From contig NZ_FOVW01000003.1 of NCBI RefSeq assembly GCF_900115305.1, positions 290,963-354,962 on the forward strand: DNA of 64,000 bases. Direction: 5' to 3'. This document shows positions 51,246-59,305 of this stretch, piece after piece (position 1 is the first letter of the stretch; every line of letters starts with the position of its first letter). Made by a program: the position numbers and the translations under genes. The notes below the pieces were generated by a model. That model did not search any database, was not told where the DNA came from, and saw only the letters and a list, made by a program, of their open reading frames with translations. The DNA is from Algoriphagus ornithinivorans. GTDB lineage: Bacteria; Bacteroidota; Bacteroidia; Cytophagales; Cyclobacteriaceae.

Positions 51246-53705
51246 ATGATGAATGCCTTGACTCCTGAGCAAATTGCCTCCATCACCGGTGGTAAATTGC
51301 TTGGGAAAAATTTACCCCTTGAATTGACACGGGTCAGCATTGACTCCAGGCAAATTCTGAATCCCACACAGACGCTTTTTGTTGCTTTGAAAGGAGCCAA
51401 AGCGGACGGCGCAAAGTTTATCCCGCAATTAATAGAAGAAGGAGTACAGGTATTTTTGGTTTCTGAATCCTTTCAAATCCAGAATAAAGAGACCTGCTAT
51501 ATTGCTGTTAAGGACACAAGAAAGGCGCTACAGTCACTTGCCAAATATCAACGTGAACTTTTTGAAAAGCCTGTGGTCAGCATTACAGGTTCTAACGGAA
51601 AAACCATAGTCAAAGAATGGCTGGGACAGATTCTTAGTCAAAATTATGCTGTAGCAAAAAGTCCCAAAAGCTATAATTCTCAAGTAGGATTACCCTTATC
51701 CGTTTTTGAAATCCAGCCCTATCATCAGGTAGCCATTTTGGAAGTAGGCGTTTCCAAAAAAGGAGAAATGGAAGCTTTGCAAGCTATAGCCCAACCCAAT
51801 TTGGGAGTCTTTACCAATATAGGAACTGCGCACGACGAGGGTTTCGAAAGCCGGGAAGAAAAAATTAAAGAAAAGCTTCAACTCTTTAAGGATTCGGCCC
51901 TTTTGGTATACAATAAAGATCAAAAAGAGCTGAGTAAAATCATTGAGGCAGCAATCGAAAATGAACGATTAATTGCTTGGTCCGATGAGCCTGGCGCTGA
52001 TTATACACGAGCCATCAAATTTCAGGATGAGCTCACCAAAATCATTCTGATAAAATCCGATTTAAGTACTTTCACTTTTTACACCCGGTTCTCAGATCAG
52101 GCTTCCTTAGAAAATCTAACCCATACCATTGTATCTGCATTGAGTTTGGGCATGCTTTCAGATTCTATTCAAAAAGGAATCAATTTGCTGAGGCAGGTGG
52201 ACATGAGACTGACGCTCAAACCAGGAATCAATGATTCTTTGATTATTGATGACACCTACAATAATGATTTGGCAGGACTTAGGGTGTCATTGGATTTTAT
52301 GCGGCAACAGAGGCCCAAGAGAAGAAAAATTTTATTCTTATCTGAGTTTCAACAGCAAGGTCAACCCGAAAAAATCTATCCGGAAGTAGCCGAGCTGATC
52401 AACTCCCATTCTTTAGACTTGGTAGTGGCTGTAGGGGAAAATATCCATCCTTTGCAAGGGTTGATTCAAAGTGAATTCAAGGCTTTTTCAAGTACGCAGG
52501 AACTTTCGGAATGGGTTGGGTTAGAAAACTTTTCTGATGATCTCATATTGATCACCGGTGCTAGAGCTTATCATTTTGAGCAAATAGTTAACCAGCTTCA
52601 GCAGAGAATTCACGGAACGACTTTAGAAATTAACCTCAACGCACTCACACATAACTTTAATTTTTATAAAAGACGCATCAAACCAGAAACCAAGGTAATG
52701 GTCATGGTGAAGGCATTTGCTTATGGCGGAGGAGCTGTAGAAATAGCCAATCATCTTCAGACTTTAGGGGCTGATTATCTGGCTGTGGCATTCACTGATG
52801 AAGGAGTCATGCTGAGAAAGCAGGGAATCCAGCTTCCTATTATGGTATTGAACCCGGTACAGGAGTCATTCGAACTCTGTAAAACCTACGATTTAGAACC
52901 AGTTGTTTTTAGTTTGGAGTTCTTTACCAGTTTGGGAAATTGGTGCAAAAACAATCATACCCAGTTGAAAGTCCATTTAGACTTGGATACTGGAATGAGG
53001 AGATTAGGATTTGAAGAAGGGCACCTGGAAGCCTTGTGCAACTTAATCAAAACCTACCCGGAATTGATTATTCAGTCCCTTTATACTCATTTAGTGGGGG
53101 CAGATGAAGAAATTCACAGAGATTATTCCCAAGAGCAGCTGGATAGTTTCATCAGGATGAAGGATCAAATTCTTCCACACCTTTTGCAAAAGCCACTCCT
53201 CCATGCCTTAAACTCTGCAGGCATAGTAGCTTTCCCAGACTATCAATTGGATATGGTGAGGTTGGGAATTGGCCTTTATGGAGTTGAGGTGACCGGAAAA
53301 CACGACAGAGAGCTCCAGGCTATCAGTACTTTGAAAACTACCATCTCTCAGGTCAAAAGGATAGAGCCGGGAGAAACTATAGGCTATTCTCGAAAAGGAA
53401 GATTGGAAAACGGAGGTAAAATTGCCACGCTATCCATTGGCTACGCAGACGGATATGACCGTAGATTCAGCAATGGCAAAGGCTATGTACTGATTCATGG
53501 AAAAAAAGCTCCTGTCATCGGGAACGTCTGCATGGATATGGTCATGGTGGATGTCACAGATATAGAAGTCAAGGCGGGAGATGAAGCCATTATTTATGGA
53601 AGTCAAATCTCTCTGAAGGACTTAGCTGACCGAATCGGGACTATCCCTTACGAACTGCTGACAAATATCAGTTCTCGTGTGAAGCGGGTATACTATCTTG
53701 ACTAA
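51246..53705 (+). CDS. MurF-Alr bifunctional fusion: UDP-MurNAc-tripeptide D-Ala-D-Ala ligase / alanine racemase
   Basis: The 819-residue protein has an N-terminal MurF half (about 1-445; P-loop ITGSNGKTIVKEWL and later LIIDDTYNNDLAGL) and a C-terminal alanine racemase (about 455-819; PLP lysine K489 in VMVKAFAYGGGA, and RLGIGLYGVE and GYADGYDRR motifs). The fusion is typical of Bacteroidota. The racemase makes D-Ala and MurF adds D-Ala-D-Ala to the peptidoglycan stem. It closes the scpA-flippase-murF row. Confidence 0.95.
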   Translation: MMNALTPEQIASITGGKLLGKNLPLELTRVSIDSRQILNPTQTLFVALKGAKADGAKFIPQLIEEGVQVFLVSESFQIQNKETCYIAVKDTRKALQSLAKYQRELFEKPVVSITGSNGKTIVKEWLGQILSQNYAVAKSPKSYNSQVGLPLSVFEIQPYHQVAILEVGVSKKGEMEALQAIAQPNLGVFTNIGTAHDEGFESREEKIKEKLQLFKDSALLVYNKDQKELSKIIEAAIENERLIAWSDEPGADYTRAIKFQDELTKIILIKSDLSTFTFYTRFSDQASLENLTHTIVSALSLGMLSDSIQKGINLLRQVDMRLTLKPGINDSLIIDDTYNNDLAGLRVSLDFMRQQRPKRRKILFLSEFQQQGQPEKIYPEVAELINSHSLDLVVAVGENIHPLQGLIQSEFKAFSSTQELSEWVGLENFSDDLILITGARAYHFEQIVNQLQQRIHGTTLEINLNALTHNFNFYKRRIKPETKVMVMVKAFAYGGGAVEIANHLQTLGADYLAVAFTDEGVMLRKQGIQLPIMVLNPVQESFELCKTYDLEPVVFSLEFFTSLGNWCKNNHTQLKVHLDLDTGMRRLGFEEGHLEALCNLIKTYPELIIQSLYTHLVGADEEIHRDYSQEQLDSFIRMKDQILPHLLQKPLLHALNSAGIVAFPDYQLDMVRLGIGLYGVEVTGKHDRELQAISTLKTTISQVKRIEPGETIGYSRKGRLENGGKIATLSIGYADGYDRRFSNGKGYVLIHGKKAPVIGNVCMDMVMVDVTDIEVKAGDEAIIYGSQISLKDLADRIGTIPYELLTNISSRVKRVYYLD

Positions 53706-53830
53706 TAGGCTTTCACTTTCCGAAAATTTCCTAAATTCAGATAAGAAAGTAGACAGATAGGATTTCGATTCTATTTGAAAGAAAAAATAATCACATCACC
53801 CTTCCACCGAGACAAAGAAAAAACTCAGCC

Positions 53831-54649
53831 ATGAAGCTCACCAAAAGAAAGCTTGCTCATATTGTTTTTGAGTCAAATGATAGACCTTCAAGAACTTTTG
53901 ATGTGGTACTGCTTATTCTGATTTTTGGTTCTGTAATCGTGGCGGTTCTGGATTCTGTAACAGAATTAAAAGAAGAATACGGACGTCTTTTTTTTACGCT
54001 TGAATTAATCTTCACTTTTCTTTTTACCATTGAGTATGTTTTACGGGTTTGGTTGACCAGTAAGACGTTTAGATATGTTTCTTCCTTCTATGGCATCGTG
54101 GATCTTCTTGCCATTCTTCCTGTATATCTGAGCTTTTTTGTTGCCAATGTGCAATTACTGACTGTAGTGAGGGCTTTAAGACTTTTGAGAGTTATCAGAA
54201 TATTAAAACTGGGAAGATACTTAGCTGAGGCAGACTTTATAAGGAGGTCTCTGAAAGCAAGCATGACTAAAATTCAGATTTTTTTATTCACTGTCCTGAC
54301 TATTGTTTTGATCATGGGAACTCTCATGTATCTGATCGAGGGACCGGCAGCTGGTTTCACCAGTATTCCAAGAGCAATGTATTGGGCTATCGTTACGTTG
54401 ACTACAGTTGGTTTCGGTGATATTACTCCTCAGACACCTCTGGGCCAATTTGTGGCATCCTTAATTATGCTCATGGGTTATGCTATAATTGCAGTTCCTA
54501 CCGGAATTGTCAGCTCAGAAATGGCCAAGCAAAAAAGCCCTGAGTTTCATGCAACGTCCAAAACTTGCACCTATTGCGGACAGGATGGTTTGGATAAAGA
54601 TGCCAAATTCTGCAAAAACTGCGGGCACCCTGTAGACATTAAGCCTTGA
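53831..54649 (+). CDS. Kv-like voltage-gated potassium channel with C-terminal zinc ribbon
   Basis: The 272-residue protein has six membrane spans. S4 carries regularly spaced arginines (RALRLLRVIRILKLGRYL). The pore has the selectivity filter TTVGFGD in VTLTTVGFGDITPQTPLG. A short cytoplasmic tail ends in CTYC-x11-CKNC (246-264), a zinc-ribbon-like pattern not usual for bacterial Kv channels. It should open on depolarisation and pass K+. The zinc ribbon may add a regulatory input. The gene is single, just before the CRISPR-Cas operon. Confidence 0.92.
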   Translation: MKLTKRKLAHIVFESNDRPSRTFDVVLLILIFGSVIVAVLDSVTELKEEYGRLFFTLELIFTFLFTIEYVLRVWLTSKTFRYVSSFYGIVDLLAILPVYLSFFVANVQLLTVVRALRLLRVIRILKLGRYLAEADFIRRSLKASMTKIQIFLFTVLTIVLIMGTLMYLIEGPAAGFTSIPRAMYWAIVTLTTVGFGDITPQTPLGQFVASLIMLMGYAIIAVPTGIVSSEMAKQKSPEFHATSKTCTYCGQDGLDKDAKFCKNCGHPVDIKP

Positions 54650-54784
54650 TTATTTAATAAGGCCACCCCTTTTTCCATCCCAACTCCTGAGATGCATAAA
54701 TCCCTCCTTTGCCTGAAAAGATATAGGCGATGAAGCAGTATTAGAAAGTGCTAAATACAAACAGGAGGTTTCTTTTATCCACAA

Positions 54785-54816
54785 AAATACCCTGTTCGGG
54801 GTATTTCTTTTTTTTG
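54785..54816. terminator. Hairpin with T-run between the channel gene and cas6
   Basis: AAATACCC (54785-54792) pairs with GGGTATTT (54799-54806), with a 6-nt loop and a following run of T. It ends 135 bp after the channel stop and 110 bp before cas6. Confidence 0.8.
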
Positions 54817-54860
54817 AAAATATTTTAATCTTTAGTGAAATGAATCCTTAGACACTAAAC

Positions 54861-54875
54861 TGACAAGTACTGTCA
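54861..54875. promoter_or_regulatory. Inverted repeat TGACA-N5-TGTCA upstream of cas6
   Basis: A perfect 5-bp inverted repeat lies 52 bp before the cas6 ATG, inside the presumed promoter area. A near -7 element (TACTTTTA) follows downstream. It may be an operator of the cas operon; no regulator can be named. Confidence 0.3.
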
Positions 54876-54926
54876 ACTAGTTTTTAATAATTCAACTCCT
54901 TTTTTACTTTTAATAAATTCATTTTT

Positions 54927-55724
54927 ATGCGATTTAAACTGACTTTAGAACGAGCTGGCAGGCAGCGATTTATTCCGATCAATTATCAGTATGAGCTCTC
55001 CTCTGCAATTTATCGGGTCATCGAAAGAGGAAATGAGAACTTTTCAGCCTTTCTCCACGACGAGGGTTATCGATTGGGAAAAAGGCCATTTCGTCTCTTT
55101 ACTTTTTCCAGAGTATTTCTGGATAAACAAAGAGCACATATCCATCAAGGAAGAATAGAACACCTAGGCTTAAGAGCGGAGCTTTACGTTTCTTTTTTAA
55201 TAGATCGAGCTGCGGAAGAATTTATTAAAGGGCTGTTTTTGGGTCAGGAATTTTTTTTAGGGGATCCAATTTCCGGAATCAATTATCAGGTATCGAAAAT
55301 TGAAGCGGATGGGCCAGTCAATTTCCAGAGAAAAATGCAGTATCGATGCTTATCTCCAATTCTGATCAAGGAAAAAAGAAGAGAAGGAGGGGAAAACTAC
55401 TTGGACCCTACCCATCCAAAATATGGGGAATTTTTGATCCAAAACCTGATTTCCAAATGGGCAGCACAAGCTGTGGCAGGAGTTGAACAAAATAAAATAT
55501 CCTTTCAAGACTTCGAATATCGGTTTGAACCGCTAGGAAAAATCTATAAAAATGGAGTCCTGATCAAGCAGATGACTCCCCAAGAATGTAAGCTGATAGG
55601 CTACAGTTTTGAATTTATCCTAGAGGCACCGGAAGAACTTCATGAAATCGGCTATTACTCAGGCTTCGGACATTTAAACAGTCAGGGGTTTGGGTGTGTG
55701 GAAATAAAAATGAATCAATCATGA
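54927..55724 (+). CDS. cas6: CRISPR-associated endoribonuclease Cas6
   Basis: The 265-residue protein has two RRM-like halves. The C-terminal glycine-rich loop is clear as YYSGFGHLNSQGFGCVEIK, the signature of Cas6. It cuts the pre-crRNA at repeats to make crRNA. It is the first gene of the operon and overlaps cas8b by 4 bp (ATGA). Confidence 0.93.
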   Translation: MRFKLTLERAGRQRFIPINYQYELSSAIYRVIERGNENFSAFLHDEGYRLGKRPFRLFTFSRVFLDKQRAHIHQGRIEHLGLRAELYVSFLIDRAAEEFIKGLFLGQEFFLGDPISGINYQVSKIEADGPVNFQRKMQYRCLSPILIKEKRREGGENYLDPTHPKYGEFLIQNLISKWAAQAVAGVEQNKISFQDFEYRFEPLGKIYKNGVLIKQMTPQECKLIGYSFEFILEAPEELHEIGYYSGFGHLNSQGFGCVEIKMNQS

Positions 55725-57589
55725 TCAAAGAACTTGCCCAATTTGTAAATCAAGTACCAGACATTGTCCGAGAGCGAGCAATAAAACCTAAAGTAGGGCT
55801 ACATATCCTAGTTCGATTTGATGAGAATGGAAATGGAAAGGTGATAAAAAGCGAACGCTACCTAGGTAAAAAACATGGAGAAACAACACAGTTTTTGAAA
55901 GATTGCGCCTTGAAACAAGTAGCAGCTTGGATGATCGACACGAATAAATGCTTTGATCTTCCGGCTAAAGGTATCCACTCAGCTAGCCCTTATTGTTTTG
56001 CTTTTAAGCGGGAATCATGGAAAGGTGGAGACAAATACCCAACTGACTCCGATAAACCAGATATTTTAAAGCGTTCAGAGGGTTACTTCCAAAAATCCTT
56101 AGATGAAAAATATGGACAAGATGAATCGGAGAAGCAAAGAGCACTTCAGTTTAGAAATTTTCTTAAAGCAGAGATGGCAGCAGCACTGGAAAATATTGAC
56201 GCCTATGCAGATTTAGACAGTAGCGACTACATACTGATCTATCGTGATGAACCTATAGAGAAGTACGAGGCATTCAGGAAGGTTTATGCAGCAGAGGGTC
56301 TGTTCAATACCGCTGATTACAATATTGAACTAGATGGCGAGGTGTACGGCACCAGTAATTTTTACAATGGGTTCAATAGTAAAAAACCATTCCTAACCCA
56401 TCAAACAGCCTCCTTTGACATTACCTATCGGATCAGTGCAGCGGAGGCCAAAGCATTGTCTGATTTTAACACAATGGTAGGGAAAAGACTATTCCCCAAT
56501 CCTGCACCCATGTTTATTGATCAACCAGAACTTACGGAAGATATAATTCAACTGTATTATAGATCAGAGGATCGAAAGCTTTCTCATCGAGAAATCATAA
56601 GTGAATTGCTTAACAAATACCATAAGGATCTAGGCAACTACTATCTGATATATTTTTCTTTTGGTAAAAAAATAGAGATTAAAGATTTTGACTTTGTTTC
56701 AAAATTCAAATACCTATTGAGTGATGAAAAAGATGAAGATGGAAACCCAAAATCTTGGGTAATTGAAAATGTAACGGAAGTTCAAAAATTTATCAATAAG
56801 AAGGAACGGGAGTACATCAGACCAATCCCACTAGCCAATGTTTTTGATTTTGAAAGGGAGGTTATAGGTCGTCTTTTTGATTATAAGCTTGTCAACTATG
56901 ATGACCAAAAAGGTGTCTCATTCAGGTACTTTGAAGATATTGAATCCAAAGGTCACCGTCCGGCCATGTTTTCGCTTATACTCAAATACCGAAAGCCTAT
57001 TTACGATTTCATTTACAAATCTATGCGATCAAGTATCGGTCGTTATCAGTTTGAAGATATATGTCTGACTGGCATACTTGACGATTTGAAAGATGGTAAA
57101 GAATACGCCATTAAATCCAAGCTGAATATCTATTTCAGTCTTCGCCAATATTTTTACGAAAATAAAAATCCCTCATTTATGCCAAGTAAAATAGATGAAC
57201 ACAAGGCCCTTATGGCCAAAGTAGTATCTGAGGAAGCTACACACTTCGACTCTGATGAAGGCTATGCCTTTGGTGCTGGCCAATTAATCTACTTCCTTTT
57301 AAGTAAAAGTGAAGCAGGGGATCTCACACATGCGGTATTGGAACCTTTTCTTCAAAAAACCAATCATGCACACTTCAACGAAGCTATCGCTGGTATACTA
57401 TTAAAATATAAACATGCGATTGGCTTTGACTTTAAACGCTTTAACAAGCTGGCTTCTGAAGTATTGGTTTATATCCCCCAAAAGGGACTTTCTGAACTCA
57501 GGCCGTTCCTGCTGGCTGGCTATTTCTGTCCAAACATCCTTTTTCAATCTAAAAAAATCGATTCCCCATCAAAATCTATACAACCATGA
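55721..57589 (+). CDS. Cas8b/Csh1-type large Cascade subunit (type I-B)
   Basis: The protein has 622 residues from ATG 55721, which overlaps the TGA of cas6 (ATGA). The N-terminus IKELAQFVNQVPDIVRERAIKPKVGLHILVRFDENGNGKV and the long body with KDCALKQVAAWMI are of the TM1802/Csh1 group, the Cas8 of type I-B. It is expected to recognise the PAM and hold Cas3 in the Cascade complex. The cas genes before and after support the type; the family is divergent, so the name Cas8b is from context and resemblance. Confidence 0.85.
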   Translation: MIKELAQFVNQVPDIVRERAIKPKVGLHILVRFDENGNGKVIKSERYLGKKHGETTQFLKDCALKQVAAWMIDTNKCFDLPAKGIHSASPYCFAFKRESWKGGDKYPTDSDKPDILKRSEGYFQKSLDEKYGQDESEKQRALQFRNFLKAEMAAALENIDAYADLDSSDYILIYRDEPIEKYEAFRKVYAAEGLFNTADYNIELDGEVYGTSNFYNGFNSKKPFLTHQTASFDITYRISAAEAKALSDFNTMVGKRLFPNPAPMFIDQPELTEDIIQLYYRSEDRKLSHREIISELLNKYHKDLGNYYLIYFSFGKKIEIKDFDFVSKFKYLLSDEKDEDGNPKSWVIENVTEVQKFINKKEREYIRPIPLANVFDFEREVIGRLFDYKLVNYDDQKGVSFRYFEDIESKGHRPAMFSLILKYRKPIYDFIYKSMRSSIGRYQFEDICLTGILDDLKDGKEYAIKSKLNIYFSLRQYFYENKNPSFMPSKIDEHKALMAKVVSEEATHFDSDEGYAFGAGQLIYFLLSKSEAGDLTHAVLEPFLQKTNHAHFNEAIAGILLKYKHAIGFDFKRFNKLASEVLVYIPQKGLSELRPFLLAGYFCPNILFQSKKIDSPSKSIQP

Positions 57590-58518
57590 CCAAATTCAAT
57601 AAAAGAGCCTACGGTGCTGCCGTGATAAAAAGTATCAATTCCAATTACAACGCAGACTTTTCCCACCAGCCGCGGACTTTACCTGATGGACGAGTTTATG
57701 CCACAGATAAAGCATTGAAATATCTTGTTAGAAATTTTTGGACAAAAGAATTATCTGAAAAGGTAATGTATTATAAACGTCTTAATAAAGATTTTAATCC
57801 CTTTGATTTAGCTAATTCTTACAATGACTTTTTTAAAGTTGACGTGAGTAAGCAAAAAAAGAATGAAGTTTTAGGCAATTTGCTTAAATGTATCGATGTG
57901 AAATCCTTCGGAGCTACATTTGCCCCTAAAGGACCTGGTATAAAAGATCTAAACCTTTCAATTCATGGAGCTGTCCAAATTACTCATGGATTGAACCAGT
58001 TTGTAAGAGGCGAAATCTTCTCAGAGCAAATTCTCTCACCTTTCAGTAATCCGGGCAAAGAGGGCGATAAAGAAAAGTCAGCTTCCACATTGGGCTCCCA
58101 GTCTAAACTCCGTGAAGGTCACTATGTGCACGGCATATCTGTAAACCCCAAAAATTTAGAAGTATTGACAGCCTTATCAGGTACGGACAATCACCTGAGC
58201 ACCGAGGATATTGACAAACTTAAGTTGGGTCTACGACGGGGTGCAACCTACTATGATTCGTCAGCTAAAGCAGGTACAGATAATGAATTACTGCTATGGG
58301 TAGAACTTAAAGAAGGCTCCAAAATGGTCCTTCCTTCGTTTACAGAATTGGTGAAAGTCTTGGATACGGAAAAAAGAGAAATTGATCTGGGAGGAGTGCA
58401 GAAACTATTGGCTCAGGATAATGTGAAAAGCGAGATTGCCAAAGTGGAAGTTTTTTACAACAAGGCCATTTCTACTATTGTGAACAAACCAGAAGGTGCT
58501 TTAGAACTTGATCTCTGA
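57586..58518 (+). CDS. cas7: Cas7/Csh2-type Cascade backbone protein (type I-B)
   Basis: The 310-residue protein has the Cas7 (Csh2/DevR) pattern: N-terminal FNKRAYGAAVIKSINSNYNADF, FGATFAPKG, NLSIHGAVQITHGLNQF and C-terminal LPSFTELVKVLDTEKREIDLGG. Several copies coat the crRNA spacer. It overlaps the end of cas8b by 4 bp (57586-57589), so translation is coupled. Confidence 0.92.
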   Translation: MTKFNKRAYGAAVIKSINSNYNADFSHQPRTLPDGRVYATDKALKYLVRNFWTKELSEKVMYYKRLNKDFNPFDLANSYNDFFKVDVSKQKKNEVLGNLLKCIDVKSFGATFAPKGPGIKDLNLSIHGAVQITHGLNQFVRGEIFSEQILSPFSNPGKEGDKEKSASTLGSQSKLREGHYVHGISVNPKNLEVLTALSGTDNHLSTEDIDKLKLGLRRGATYYDSSAKAGTDNELLLWVELKEGSKMVLPSFTELVKVLDTEKREIDLGGVQKLLAQDNVKSEIAKVEVFYNKAISTIVNKPEGALELDL

Positions 58519-58520
58519 TT

Positions 58521-59303
58521 ATGGAAAAACTGATCTCTATAGATTTAAAAGCTGACTTTGGCTTTTTGAGGAAACCAGATACCAATGACGGAATTTCCAT
58601 GACCTACAATATGCTTCACAAACCAGGACTGTTGGGAATTTTCGGGGCCATCCTTGGTTTGGAAGGGTATCAGAAACGAGGGGTGCTTCCCGAATATTAT
58701 CAGAAACTGAAAGATCTGAAAGTAGGGATTGAACCTCTCGGCCATCAAAATGGGAATTTCCCGAAAACGACAATAGTCTATACTAATACCGTGGGGTATG
58801 CGAATAAAGATGGAAATTTCATGGCTTATGAAAATACGCTAATAAAACCTTCCTATCGTGTGTACTTGGCATTAACTGAAGTTGATCCCCTTTTGGCTTA
58901 TCTGAAAAACAGCCATGCGGAATACATTCCGTATTTGGGAAAGAATGAGTTTCCCATCTGGTGGGAAAATTTTATGCAGTACGAACTTAAGCCATTTGAT
59001 TTTAATCAGGACTTTGAGGTGAAAACCCTATTTGTGAAAAAAGAAGAAAATAATCGGGCGAGAAGTAAAGAATCAGGTAATAAACCAAGAGGGTTTGCCT
59101 CCTTACTTAGCCAGTTTAGAGATTCGTTTTTCTATTTTGAAAGACTGCCATTTGGTTTCAGGGAGTTTAAGTCCGAAAAAAGAGGTATAGAGTATCAGTA
59201 TGATTTGATACCATTTGTGTATTCCAATGCCAGATTCGATGCCAGCTTTAGGATAGACAATCTTTATGCACTGAGAAATAGTGAGGTAGTGCAACTTAAT
59301 TAG
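58521..59303 (+). CDS. cas5: Cas5 (type I-B)
   Basis: The 260-residue protein starts LISIDLKADFGFLRKPDTNDGISMTYNM, the first-strand pattern of Cas5, followed by GLLGIFGAILGLEGYQ. It is the Cascade subunit that caps the 5' crRNA handle. It starts 2 bp after cas7 and is followed by cas3 at once. Confidence 0.92.
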   Translation: MEKLISIDLKADFGFLRKPDTNDGISMTYNMLHKPGLLGIFGAILGLEGYQKRGVLPEYYQKLKDLKVGIEPLGHQNGNFPKTTIVYTNTVGYANKDGNFMAYENTLIKPSYRVYLALTEVDPLLAYLKNSHAEYIPYLGKNEFPIWWENFMQYELKPFDFNQDFEVKTLFVKKEENNRARSKESGNKPRGFASLLSQFRDSFFYFERLPFGFREFKSEKRGIEYQYDLIPFVYSNARFDASFRIDNLYALRNSEVVQLN

Positions 59304-59305
59304 GA

